From positions 92,361 through 156,360 of the forward strand of contig NZ_BAFU01000052.1 in assembly GCF_000308495.1 (NCBI RefSeq): 64,000 nucleotides of DNA, given 5' to 3'. This document shows, piece by piece, positions 1 to 9,600 of the stretch. The translations under genes and the position numbers were made by a program. The notes beneath the pieces are model-generated. The model did not search any database and was not told the origin of the DNA. It saw only the letters and a list, made by a program, of their open reading frames with translations. Within the stretch, counting starts at the first letter, position 1, and the number at the start of each line of letters is the position of its first letter. This stretch comes from Nocardia brevicatena NBRC 12119. GTDB taxonomy: Bacteria > Actinomycetota > Actinomycetes > Mycobacteriales > Mycobacteriaceae.

Positions 1-127
1 CTCAGAGCAGGGCGCGGCATCGTGATCGGTGAATTGCATAACAGCAAATGGACGGCGGCGGACACGCTTCATATGTGACAGGCGGACAACCGGCTCGCGC
101 CGACCGGTATGACGCCGCGAAACGGAA

Positions 128-167
128 CATATGAGCCGGGCGGTATACGGTCCGCACGGCTCATATG
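128..167. promoter_or_regulatory. 11-bp perfect inverted repeat (operator or hairpin)
   Basis: CATATGAGCCG at 128-138 is repeated in inverted orientation as CGGCTCATATG at 157-167, with an 18-bp spacer. A further CATATG half lies at 70-75. The repeat sits 108 bp beyond the stop codon of the minus-strand gene that ends at 275, so it could be a terminator hairpin for that gene or an operator for a gene to the left of the window. No T-run follows on either strand, which favours an operator slightly. No gene is visible in 1-274. Confidence 0.45.
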
Positions 168-274
168 GTGCCCGCTTACTCGGTGAACGCGCCTCGGAGG
201 ACTCGGCGGCGCCGCAGAATTCCTGATGGGCGTACGTTCATCGGAAACCGTCTCGGCGCCGAAATGGCCGGATC

Positions 275-940
275 CTAGCGGCTCACATAGACGCTGACGA
301 GATTGCGCAGGGCGCGGTTCTCCTCGTTCGCATCGTTCAAGGCCGCCCGCAGATTGCGGATCTCGGCGACCAGGTCATCGATGGTGATATGCGAATCCAG
401 TGTCATCGGCTCCGAGTTGGAGATGCGCACCAGCGTGCCGGACTCACCGTTGAGCTTTGCCGCCCCGTTGTGTTCGGAATGGTCGCTGTCCTGTGCGTCC
501 TTTTCGCCCGCGTTGTCCTCTTGCGCCTCGTCGGCGGTATCCGCCGCGGGCTCCGCCGGAGCTTCGGTCTCGACCGAGGCCTCGGGGTCGGCCGGTGTCA
601 CGGCGTCGGCCGGTGCGGCGGTGTCGGTTTCCGTGTCCTCCGCCGGAACGGTCTCGGTCTCGGGCAGAGGATCGGACCGGGCGGCTTCCGCCGCACTCGC
701 ATCGTTACGGTGCGTGGAGGCGCGGCGACGACGTGAGGACGGCTCGGCCGGCTTCGCTGCGGGGGTACCGGCCGCCAGGCCGGCGTCCTTGGCCCAGCCG
801 GCCAATGTGGCGACCGACGGTTGGCCCAACTGCTCGGCGACAACCGTGCAGGCGGCATTGACCGATTTCCCCTCGGCGAGCAGCTTTTCCACCCGTTTGA
901 GCGCTTTCTTCTTGATCACCACAGAATAACGGCCTGCCAT
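275..940 (-). CDS. Helix-turn-helix protein with acidic linker and C-terminal coiled coil
   Basis: The protein has 221 residues from the ATG at 940, chosen because GGGAGAG lies 8 bases upstream; two ATGs further upstream lack such a site. Residues 1-55 are basic and helical and resemble the HTH part of IS3-type OrfA proteins (KKKALKRVEKLL, then AEQLGQPSVATLAGWAKDAGL-like spacing). Residues 60-175 are low-complexity, rich in Ala, Glu, Asp and Pro. The last 35 residues form a leucine-rich coiled coil (LVAEIRNLRAALNDANEEN). The architecture suggests a DNA-binding, self-associating protein, possibly domesticated from a transposase-like HTH. No partner orfB is adjacent, so it is not a functional insertion sequence. 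The function is not known. Confidence 0.7.
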   Translation of the reverse strand: MAGRYSVVIKKKALKRVEKLLAEGKSVNAACTVVAEQLGQPSVATLAGWAKDAGLAAGTPAAKPAEPSSRRRRASTHRNDASAAEAARSDPLPETETVPAEDTETDTAAPADAVTPADPEASVETEAPAEPAADTADEAQEDNAGEKDAQDSDHSEHNGAAKLNGESGTLVRISNSEPMTLDSHITIDDLVAEIRNLRAALNDANEENRALRNLVSVYVSR

Positions 941-1438
941 ATGATTCACTCTCCCGCTGTCGGTGTTCATTCCTGTCGTCACAGGAAGTCGTTCTTTTCT
1001 TTTGCGCGATCATATTACGGCGTGAATCCGATTCGCTTCGCGGCCGGCGAACGGATGGCAATCTCGTGCATCGGCGCTCGTGGTGGCGCAGCTCCGTGAT
1101 CACCGGGAAGACCCGTGGGAAATGCCGGCCGTTCGGGAGGCAATGAGCATGCAGCGCACGGGCCGAAGCCGGACAAGCCTGGCGGACGGCCTTTCTCAGA
1201 GGCGAGCGTCCCCGGTCGGAGGCGGTGATGCTCGTGTGGTATGGCCGCACATCGAACACGGAGAATCCAAGGGCCACGGTTGGTTCCGGCGTAGTGACGG
1301 GTATCCGTTCCGAGCCGTGACCGAGACGGCGCTCGGGACCCCGCACGGCGGTGCCGGTGGCCTCCCGAGCGTCCGATCGGCTGTCCGGGCCGCCGGGGCG
1401 AGGGTGCGGCGAGAACCCCGCCCCGATCACGGAACCGA
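941..1438. other. Intergenic region without a supported gene
   Basis: About 500 bp between two minus-strand genes. Open frames exist on both strands, but their composition is arginine/proline-rich and typical of shadow frames in high-GC DNA. It should carry the promoter of the HTH gene that starts at 940, just upstream of which (960-1020) the sequence becomes relatively AT-rich. No hairpin or RNA gene was recognised. Confidence 0.4.
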
Positions 1439-2044
1439 TCAGGGGAAGTCGAGCAGGCCACACACCTTCCACTCGCCGTCTTCTTTGACGAGATCGTAGG
1501 TGACCGTATGGTTCATGCTCTCACCCGCGATGTCCATCGACACCTCGACGGTGAACGTTCCCGAGTCGCTGCCGTCGGGAACGTCGACGCTTTTCAGCGT
1601 GGACTTCACGTTCATGTCCATATCCGGAATGTCGGTCGGCTGTGTGCCGAGGGACTGTTCGGCGTCCTCGATCTGGCCTCGATCCGCCCGACACAGCAGG
1701 TCTTCCTGGTTCCCGCCGCCGTTCACGAAGGCTTGCGCCACCCCACGCGGATCGTCCTGTGAGGTGCCCACGGGCCCACCGTCGGAGAACAGGAAGAAGA
1801 CGCTGACCCCGGCGACGACCACGAGCACGGCCACCACACCCAGGATCGCGAACAGTACCTTGTTCCCGCCACCGCCCGGACGTTGCGGGTATCCACCCTG
1901 CGGCGGATAGGGCTGCGGCCCGTACCCGGGTGGCTGCATACCGTATTGCGGAGGCTGTTGCGGCACACCACCATACGGTCCGGGCTGCCACGCTCCGGGT
2001 TGATACTGCGGGTTCTGGGGGTTGGGCGGTTGGGGATGAACCAT
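1439..2044 (-). CDS. Proline-rich single-pass membrane protein with DUF4878-like extracellular domain
   Basis: The protein has 201 residues. Residues 1-58 are a Pro/Gln/Gly/Tyr-rich cytoplasmic tail (repeats of PQ, PPG and YPP type), residues 62-88 are one hydrophobic transmembrane helix (VLFAILGVVAVLVVVAGVSV), and residues 90-201 are an extracytoplasmic domain. That domain has the lumazine-binding-like DUF4878 pattern: an early AQAFVNG segment, a cysteine (LLCRADR), and a terminal VKEDGEWKVCGL strand with a second cysteine, probably forming a disulfide. Proteins of this build are common in Nocardia and Mycobacterium and are of unknown function. It appears to be monocistronic. The ATG at 2044 has only a weak ribosome-binding site. 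Confidence 0.8.
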   Translation of the reverse strand: MVHPQPPNPQNPQYQPGAWQPGPYGGVPQQPPQYGMQPPGYGPQPYPPQGGYPQRPGGGGNKVLFAILGVVAVLVVVAGVSVFFLFSDGGPVGTSQDDPRGVAQAFVNGGGNQEDLLCRADRGQIEDAEQSLGTQPTDIPDMDMNVKSTLKSVDVPDGSDSGTFTVEVSMDIAGESMNHTVTYDLVKEDGEWKVCGLLDFP

Positions 2045-2399
2045 TGAGGCAAGTCCTGTCTCGGGTGTCCGTGTACCGACACCCGACGGTGTGCTGTCGG
2101 GTGAACGGCAAGGGGACAGCAGGCGAATCCGGTGCTCGACCTACTGCAGAACGGACCACGGGCGATCTTTCGGTGCCGTCACCGTAACAGGCGATTCAGC
2201 AGCGGGAACACCATTGCTCGCCCCAAGTTTTCATGGCGGTAAGGGAAGCGGTCGAATGTATTCTCTACTCCGCTGCGGCGGAGAAGCCGGCCGCAACCAT
2301 CGCGCGGCGAATACTGCCGCGGTTGTTGCCGGACGCGATGGCGCGCACCACGTTCTGGCTGAAATGACATTTCGGGTCCCAAGATTTCGATCCTCGGGC

Positions 2400-3160
2400 G
2401 ATACTGTATGGCGATCTTCACCGACAGGGTGAACATCGGCCGTACGGAGGCGGCCGAGCACATCGCCGGGATCTCGACACGGAGCTGTCGATGGTGCGCG
2501 ACCGCACACAGGTGGAAACCTCCATCGACACCTTGCCGGCCGAGATATCCATCCGGTATGGGATGTGGGCGGCATCGCCTACCACAAGGCCGGTTCGCGT
2601 TGGTGTTCACTCTGTCCATACTGTTCCGGTTCGATCCGATGCCCTGTACCCGCGACTTCACCGACCTGACCTTCTTCCGCACCGGCGGGCACCTGATCCG
2701 CTCACCCATCGACGAGCTGTTCGGCGGCCGCCGCCGCAACGTGATCGACCGGAAGCCGATCGAGCGGCACTGGCGCGATGTCGTGCAGGTGGCCGTCCCC
2801 ACCAGCGAGGACGGCCTGCTCTCGACCACCTTGAGGCGGCGGCTGCAGTCCAACTCGCGTAAGGAACACATCGCCAAGGTGTTCCGCGGGGCCGGCCGCA
2901 GCGGGCTCACCGGACGCTACCCGGCCGACCCGACTCTGCGTGTCCATGTCACCACCGCCGCCAACAAGGTCGAGCGCTACCGCGGTTTCACCGAGTGACC
3001 GTCCTTCGGCAATAACGGCATGCTCGTCGACAACGATCCCGGAGAGGGGAAGCTGATCGAGTTCGACGTCCTACCGGCCAACCTGGTGGTCTTCCATACC
3101 GTCGTGGACATCACCCATGTCATCCGCGGCCTGGCCCCGAGGTCGACTCCACCCTTTTCG
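2400..3160 (+). pseudogene. tnpA: Tn3-family transposase, decayed C-terminal half
   Basis: Several frames together match the C-terminal catalytic part of Tn3-family TnpA. One frame near 2491-2570 reads TQVETSIDTLPAEISIRYG, and the adjoining frame continues GGIAYHKAG. After a deletion, 2590-2996 reads VFTLSILFRFDPMPC, then DFTDLTFFR, NVIDRKPIERHWRDVVQVAV, RRRLQSNSRKEHIAKVFR and TAANKVERYRGFTE. A stop at 2996 interrupts it, but the next stretch (3002-3145) still encodes LFGNNGMLVDNDPGEGKLIEF and LPANLVVFHTVVDIT in the family pattern. At least two frameshifts, one stop and one internal deletion make it non-functional. No Tn3 terminal repeat was found beside it. 2045-2399 holds no other recognisable gene. 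Confidence 0.75.
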
Positions 3161-3201
3161 GCTGCTGCCCGACAACCTGGTCACAGCGACCGGAAACCTC
3201 G

Positions 3202-3600
3202 ATGAGTAGGTCGAGCGGCGAGATCAACGGTATGCGCAAATTCCACGAGTCGTTGTGCGACTGGTACAACAACGTGAGGAGACAGCCGGGATACAACCCA
3301 TATCAGGTCGCCGCCGAGTCCCGGAAGCGGTTCGTTTCCGCACACGTCCGGCCGGGTGACTTTCATGGCCGACATTCGCGAACCCTGATGAATTTCATAG
3401 TGGAACAGGAGGGCAAGCCACCGAGCGCCGTCACCGAAAGCGCCCTGACCAGGGGGTGTTGCCCCTTCTCGGCCGGCTCGAATACATCGAGTGCCCGTCC
3501 ATATCCGCGCTGTGTGGGCGTCCGGGAGGTGTCCGCCTTTCTGCAGGACCACTCGAATGCCCTTGGTGTGAGAAGGATTTACGATGCCGTTGATCGTTAG
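3202..3600 (+). CDS. Unrecognised 132-codon open frame
   Basis: This open frame starts with ATG just after the transposase remains and ends 26 bp before the convergent peptide-synthetase gene. Residues 10-45 look protein-like (MRKFHESLCDWYNNVRRQPG), while the C-terminal half resembles random translation. It has no clear ribosome-binding site. It may be more transposon debris or a false open frame. I do not recognise it. Confidence 0.2.
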   Translation: MSRSSGEINGMRKFHESLCDWYNNVRRQPGYNPYQVAAESRKRFVSAHVRPGDFHGRHSRTLMNFIVEQEGKPPSAVTESALTRGCCPFSAGSNTSSARPYPRCVGVREVSAFLQDHSNALGVRRIYDAVDR

Positions 3601-3625
3601 GCCGTGTCCCGGCCCGCAGTGCGGC

Positions 3626-6380
3626 TCAGGCGGAGCGTGAGCGGCGTCCGCGGGCTTCCCCGCCCTCCCATGCGGCCATCAGGACGTCGGCGATTCGGGC
3701 GAATCCGGCGGGAGTCGCCATTCGGTCGTGCGTGGTCGGTATCGCGTGCTCGTGGACCGTGCCGTCGACGATCTCCGCCCAGCGTGCCGCGCTGACGCCG
3801 ATGGAGTTGTCGAGAGCAGGGGTGAAGTAGACGACGTCGCCGTGGTAGGTCGGGGGCCGGTAGGCGTCGCGGAGTTCCATCGAACGTATCGCCGCGTTCA
3901 GGAGGCGGACGATCCGGTCGGCGCCCAGTGAGGCGAACGGGTCGGGGAGTTCGGCCACCAGACGAGGGAGTTCGGACCAGTCCACCTCGGTGCCGGTGAG
4001 TTCTCCGAGCAGGTCGAGTACCTGCGCTTTCCAGACGGCACCGATGGTCGCGCCGGGTACGTCGACCGTCATTCGCCCGTCCATGATCGCGAGGAGGTCG
4101 ATCCGTTCCCCGTCATTGTGCAGCTGCACCGCGATCTCGTGGGCGAGGACGCCGCCGAACGACCAGCCGAGCACACGGTACGGCCCCTGGGCTGCGTCGC
4201 GCGGATCAGCCGCACGTAGCATGCCGCCCATTCCTCGATGCTTTCCGGCAGTGTCGTGTCCGCGGCGAGTACGGGCGTTTGCAGCCCGTAGATCGGATGG
4301 TGCGAAGGCAGGTGGGCGGACAGACCCGCGAAGGGCCAGGACACTCCGGAGACGGGGTGGATACAGAACAGTGGTGTGCTCGATCCGGTGGGGCGTAATG
4401 GGAGCAGCATGTCGAACGCTGTCTCGGCCCGTACTGCGTCGGCGGGTCCGAGCAGACCGGCCGCCGGGGACGGGGCGGGTGCGGTCAGCCGTTCGGCCAG
4501 TTCCGCGACCACGGGCGCGTCGAACAGCAGTGTCACCGGTACCGGACGCCCCAGGGTGTCGGCGATCCGGGCCGCGGCCCTGGTGGCGAGCAGGGAGTTG
4601 CCACCGAGGTCGAAGAAGTTGTCGTCCGCGCCCACCGGGTGGAGTGTGGGTCCCTCGGATGGCGACAGCACCACCGCGAACGTGTCGGCGACCAGCCGTG
4701 CGAGCGGTGTGTCGGGTGCCCGGAACGGTCGGGTGCACAACACCGGTTCCGGAAGGGCCGCGCGGTCCAGTTTGCCGACGGGGGTGAGCGGTAGCTCGTC
4801 GAGGACCATGATCGTGGTCGGGATCATGGACGCGGGCAGGGTTTCGGCCAGGAAGTCCGTGAGTGCGGCGGTATCCGGCTGCACCCGCCTGCCTTCGGAC
4901 CACCCCGGGGTGTACGGCGGTAGCCGGTGGTCGCCGCCCTGCCCGGTGTGTTCCAGGCGGGGCAGTACGTAGGAGACGAGTGCCTGGGGGTGCCGGTGGG
5001 CAGCGTGGTGCCGAGGGTCAGCGCGTAGTCGATATCGGGGTGTGCGGTGAGGGTGTTATCGATTTCGTCGAGTTCGATACGGAGGCCGCGGACCTTGACC
5101 TGCGAGTCGGCCCGGTCGTGGTACTCGAGGGTGCCGGCGGGGGTGCGGCGGACGAGGTCGCCGGTGCGGTACATACGGGTGCCGGATTTGTCGGTGGGGA
5201 AGGGGTTGGCGAGGAAACGCTCTGCGGTGAGCGCGGGGCGGTGAAGGTATCCGAGGGCGAGCGCGGGACCGGTGAGGTAGAGCTCGCCGATGACACCGTC
5301 GGGGACGGGTCGCAGGTGGGCGTCGAGGATATAGGTGCCCATGGCAGGGACGGCGGTGCCGATATGAACCTGGTCGCCCGGTACGAGCGCGTCGCTACCG
5401 GTGGCGATGATCGTGGCCTCGGTCGGTCCGTACAGGTTGTGAACGGAGCGATCCACGTGGGCCCACCGTGCCACCAACTCCGAACCCACCCGTTCCCCCG
5501 CGCAGATAACGGATTTCAGGTCGTTCGGGACGGTGGGGTCCAGCGATTCCAGCACGCTCGGCGTGACACACAGGTGGGTGACCTGTTCTCGGTGTAGCAG
5601 GTCGGTGAGTTCGGCGCCGCCGAAAATGGCCGGTGGCACCACCACCAGCGTGGCGCCGGCGGAGAAGGCGAGCAGCATTTCCAGCACCGAGACATCGAAG
5701 CTGGGTGAGCACAGGTGGGTGACCCGGGATTCGCGGGTCACCTTGTGCCGGGAGACTTCGTGTTCGACGAGTCCGGCAAGTCCTTCGTGGGTTACCGTCA
5801 CCTCTTTGGGGCGGCCGGTCGAACCGGACGTGAAGATCACATAGGCGATATGGCCAGGGGTCAGCGGTCGGAGCCGGTCCTGGTAGCACACCGGGTGTGC
5901 GGGCCGTGCGGCGATCCGGTCCCGGTGGGAGGGATCGTCCAGTTCGATCCATGCGGTGCCGGTGGTCGCGAGTGCGGTGCGATGGGCGGAGACGGTGATA
6001 CCGAGCGTGACGCCGGAATCGGCGACCATGAACGCGATACGGTCCGCGGGATAGGTGGGGTCGATCGGGACATAGGTCGCGCCCGTTTTCGCCACGGCCC
6101 ATACGGCGAGAACCGATTCCACCGATCGGGTGATGGCCACCGCGACGAAATCGCCGGGCCCCGTGCCGTGGGCGATGAGATGGCGCGCCAACCGCGACGA
6201 TTCCTCGTCGAGTTCCCGGTAGGTGAGTTCATTTCGGAGGACGGGCTCTGTGGTGGCGGGGAACCGGACCGCCACGGCGTCGGGTGCGGTATCCACCGCG
6301 GCTCCCAGCAACTGGGTGAGCAGCGGATGCCGGGAGCGAGAATGGGGGGCGCGGCGTGCGGGACGACGGGTAGCGGTCAT
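3626..6380 (-). pseudogene. Single-module NRPS (adenylation-PCP-thioesterase) broken by two frameshifts
   Basis: The reading starts at the ATG at 6380 (MTATRRPARRAP). It runs through an adenylation domain with core motifs A2-A8 (FTSGSTGRPKEV, NLYGPTEAT, GELYLTGPALALGY, YRTGDLVRR, KVRGLRIEL). At a run of five G on the plus strand (4986-4990) the frame changes. The next frame carries VLDELPLTPVGKLDR, the carrier protein DNFFDLGGNSLL and the start of the thioesterase (LFCIHPVSGVSW). Near 4184-4190 the frame changes again, and the rest of the thioesterase follows (GPYRVLGWSFGGVLAHE, TTHDRM). Both halves are otherwise intact, so these are recent mutations or sequencing errors in homopolymers. Pocket residues read by eye are D-V-L-C-I-A-L-I-I, different from the neighbour's first domain. 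There is no condensation domain. If functional, it would load one amino acid and release it. Confidence 0.85.
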
Positions 6381-6635
6381 GCGGTGCCCTATCACTCTCG
6401 GGTGGCTCGATGCCCGCATCGACCCTGGACACGCGACGATATCGCCCGCGTATGGCCATGGCCGAGGGGGCGAATCGGACATTAGCGAACAGATGTCCCA
6501 TCAGGGCAGGATGCGGGGCGCGGGCTCGCGAGGGCGATCGGCGCGTACACCTCGTTCGAGGCCGCAAATATAAAGCTAATTAATGGAATTCCATACCATC
6601 AATACAGTCAATAGCTGCCTGCTATGTGATGTAAA
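6381..6635 (-). promoter_or_regulatory. AT-rich gap between the two NRPS genes with a 12-bp palindrome
   Basis: The 255-bp gap is much more AT-rich than its neighbours at 6568-6660. It contains the perfect palindrome ATGGAATTCCAT at 6583-6594, within AATTAATGGAATTCC. It lies downstream of the large synthetase stop (6636) and upstream of the small synthetase start (6380), so it could hold the promoter or operator of the small gene. The 24 bp directly upstream of and including the small gene's ATG (6378-6401) match those of the large gene (15804-15827) at 21 positions. Confidence 0.4.
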
Positions 6636-9600
6636 TCATTCTCCATTTATTGCTGCTATTGCTGTTCCGGTATCGACGAGCCCGGTGTCCCATCGGACCG
6701 TCAATACCTCGGCGATCCGAGCAAGCCCGCTTGCCGAGGTCATCCGCCAGTGGGTGGTCGGGACCGCGACATTGTGGACGGTACCGTCGACGATCTCGGC
6801 CCACAGCGAGGCGCCGACACAGCCGGTCGGATCGTCGACGGCGGCGGTGAAATAGACGACGTCTCCGCGGTACACCGCCGGCCGGTAGATACTGCGCAAC
6901 TGCACCGAATGCGCCGCCGCGTCGAGAATGCGGGCAACCCGATCGGCGCCGAACGACGCGAACGGTTCGGGAAGTTCGGCGACCAGACCGGGAAGCGTGG
7001 TCCAATCCAAATCCGCGAGGTTGCCGAGGTCACCGGCCTGCTCCCCGAGCAGCCCGCCCAGCAGCTCCGCCACCGGCACCTGCGCGGCGTTCCCGGCGAC
7101 CGTGCTCGTCAGCGTCCCGGATGGATCGTGCATATAGGCGTCCATCACCGCGATCAGCGCCACCTGTTCTCCGGCGCGCTGAAACTGCACCGCCATCTCG
7201 TGGGCGATGACGCCGCCGAACGACCAGGCGAGCAGATGGTAGGGGCCCGTCGGCTGTACCGAGCGGATCAGCTCGAGATAGTGGGTCGCCCAGGTTTCGA
7301 TGGAATCCGGCAGTTCCGCGTCCACCGCCAACGCCGGGGTCTGGAGGCCGTAGAGGGGGCGATCGGGCGGCAGATACGCAGCCAGCCCCGCATACGACCA
7401 GGAGATCCCCGAGACGGGATGAATACAGAACAGCGGCGCGGACGAACCGGCCGGTCGCAGCGGGAGCAGCAGGTCGAAGGCCGCCTCGGTATCGACCGAT
7501 CCTCCATCCGTATGGGCGAGCAGGTCCGCGGGGGTGGGGGCGGAGAAGACCCGCATCACCGGGATCCGCGTTCCCAGCGCCTCCGACAACCGAGCAGTCA
7601 ACTTCACCGCCACCAGCGAATTCCCGCCGTGCTCGAAGAAATTGTCGTCCATACCGTAGCGGTCGACTCCGAGCACCTCGGCGAAGATATCGGTTACGGT
7701 CCGCTCGACCGCGGTGGCGGGCGCCCGGTAGGCATGTGTCCGGAACTGCGGGGCGGGCAGTGCGCGACGGTCGAGTTTGCCATTGGGAGTCAACGGCAGT
7801 CCGTCGATGACCATGACCACCGCCGGCACCATATAGTCGGCGAGCCGGTCCGATATCCGGACCCGAAGGTCCACCGGATCGAGATCCGCGCCCGCGGTGG
7901 GGACGACATAGGCGATGAGCCGCTCGCCGACGGTGGTAGCGGAGTGAACCGTGGCGACGGCCTGTCGCACCCCGGGACAGCGCAACAGTGCCGCCTCGAC
8001 CTCGCCGAGCTCGATGCGGAAACCGCGCAGCTGAACCTGCTGGTCACCGCGCCGGAGATAGGCGAGTCCGATATCGATACAGCCGGGCTCGTCGGCGGCG
8101 GGGAGTTCGGCGGTGCCGCCGCGTACCAACCGGGCGATATCGCCCGAGCGGTACATCCGGGAGCCGGACGGTCCGAACGGGTTCGCGACGAAACGTGTCG
8201 CGGTGAGCCCGGGGCGGCCCAGATAGCCGCGGGACAGCTGGTGACCGGTGACATGGATTTCCCCGGGGGCGCCGAACGGTGCCGGGTGGAGCCGGGCGTC
8301 CAGTACCGGGGTGGCGAGGCCGGGCAGCGGCCCGCCGATCGGGCTGCCGGGGGTGCCCGCCGCGGTCTCGTCCAGCGGCAGGAACGAGACGTGCACGGTG
8401 GTCTCGGTGATGCCGTACATATTGACCAATCGTGGCGCCGAGCTGCCGGTCCGGCGGTCGTACCAGCGCCGCAGTTTCCGCGGATCCAGCGCTTCACCGC
8501 CGAAGATCACATACCGCAGCGCGAGATCCCCGGCCGTCGGGTCGGCGTCGGCGTCGGCAAGCTGGTAGAACGCCGAAGGTGTCTGGTTCAGCACCGTCAC
8601 CCGCTCCCGCACCAACAACTGGTGGAACAGTTCCGGCGACCGCGAGGTGGCGTGGTCGACCACGACGACGCTGCCACCGGTGGTGAGCGCGCCCCACAGT
8701 TCCCACACCGAGAAATCGAAAGCGAAGGAATGGAACAGCGTCCACACATCCGCGGTGTCGAAACCGAACAGCGGACGGGTGTTCGCGAACAGTTCGGCCG
8801 CGTTGCGATGAGTCACCCCGACACCTTTCGGCACACCCGTGGAACCGGAGGTGTAGATGACGTAGGCGAGGTTGTCCGGCCGCAGCGGAACGGTCCGATC
8901 GGCGTCGGTGACCGGCTCGTCGTCGAAATCCGCATCCTCGGCAAGGATTTCGTCGATCGGAACCGCCGACGCCCCGGTATCCGGTAGCTGCGACCGGTGC
9001 TCGGCGGTGGTGAGGACACAGACCGGGTTCGCGTCGGTGAGGACGAATTCCAGTCGTTCGGCCGGATAGGTGAGATCGATCGGGAGGTAGGCGGCCCCGG
9101 CGGTGAGCACCCCGAGCAGCGCGATCGGGAGCAACTCGGTCCGCGGTACCGCCACGGCGACCAGGGATTCCGGCCCGGCGCCCGTGGCGATGAGTGCCCG
9201 CGCGATCCGGTTCGCGTGCCGTTGCAGGGCGTCGAAGGACACCGAGGCAGTGCCGAAGCGGACCGCTGTGGCCTCCGGATGGAGTCGAGCCTGGGCGCCG
9301 ACCAGTTCGGGCAGGGTGGTCGCGGACGGTTCGAACTGTCGTAACGGCGTGTGGCAGATGGCGGCCGTGTGCAGCGGCCGACCCTCGTCGGAGTCGAGGA
9401 TATCGATATCGCCGACCGCGGCCGCAGGGTCGGCGGCCACCGCGGAGAGGATCCGTTCGAACCGGCGCGCGAGCGCGCGGACGGTCGAGTCGTCGAATAG
9501 GTCGGTGGCGTGGATGAACACCACCTCGACCTCGGCGGGGGAGCCGTCGCCGGTGGAGCGCGGTTCCACGATCACCTGCAGATCGAATTTCGCCGTCACG

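Noticed and set aside
303-929. Long serine/alanine-rich open frame on the plus strand
   Set aside because: It is the shadow of the HTH gene on the opposite strand; composition and lack of a ribosome-binding site argue against coding.
6750-8987. 745-codon open frame antisense to the NRPS
   Set aside because: Arg/Gly-rich shadow frame in high-GC coding DNA; the minus strand carries clear NRPS domains across it.
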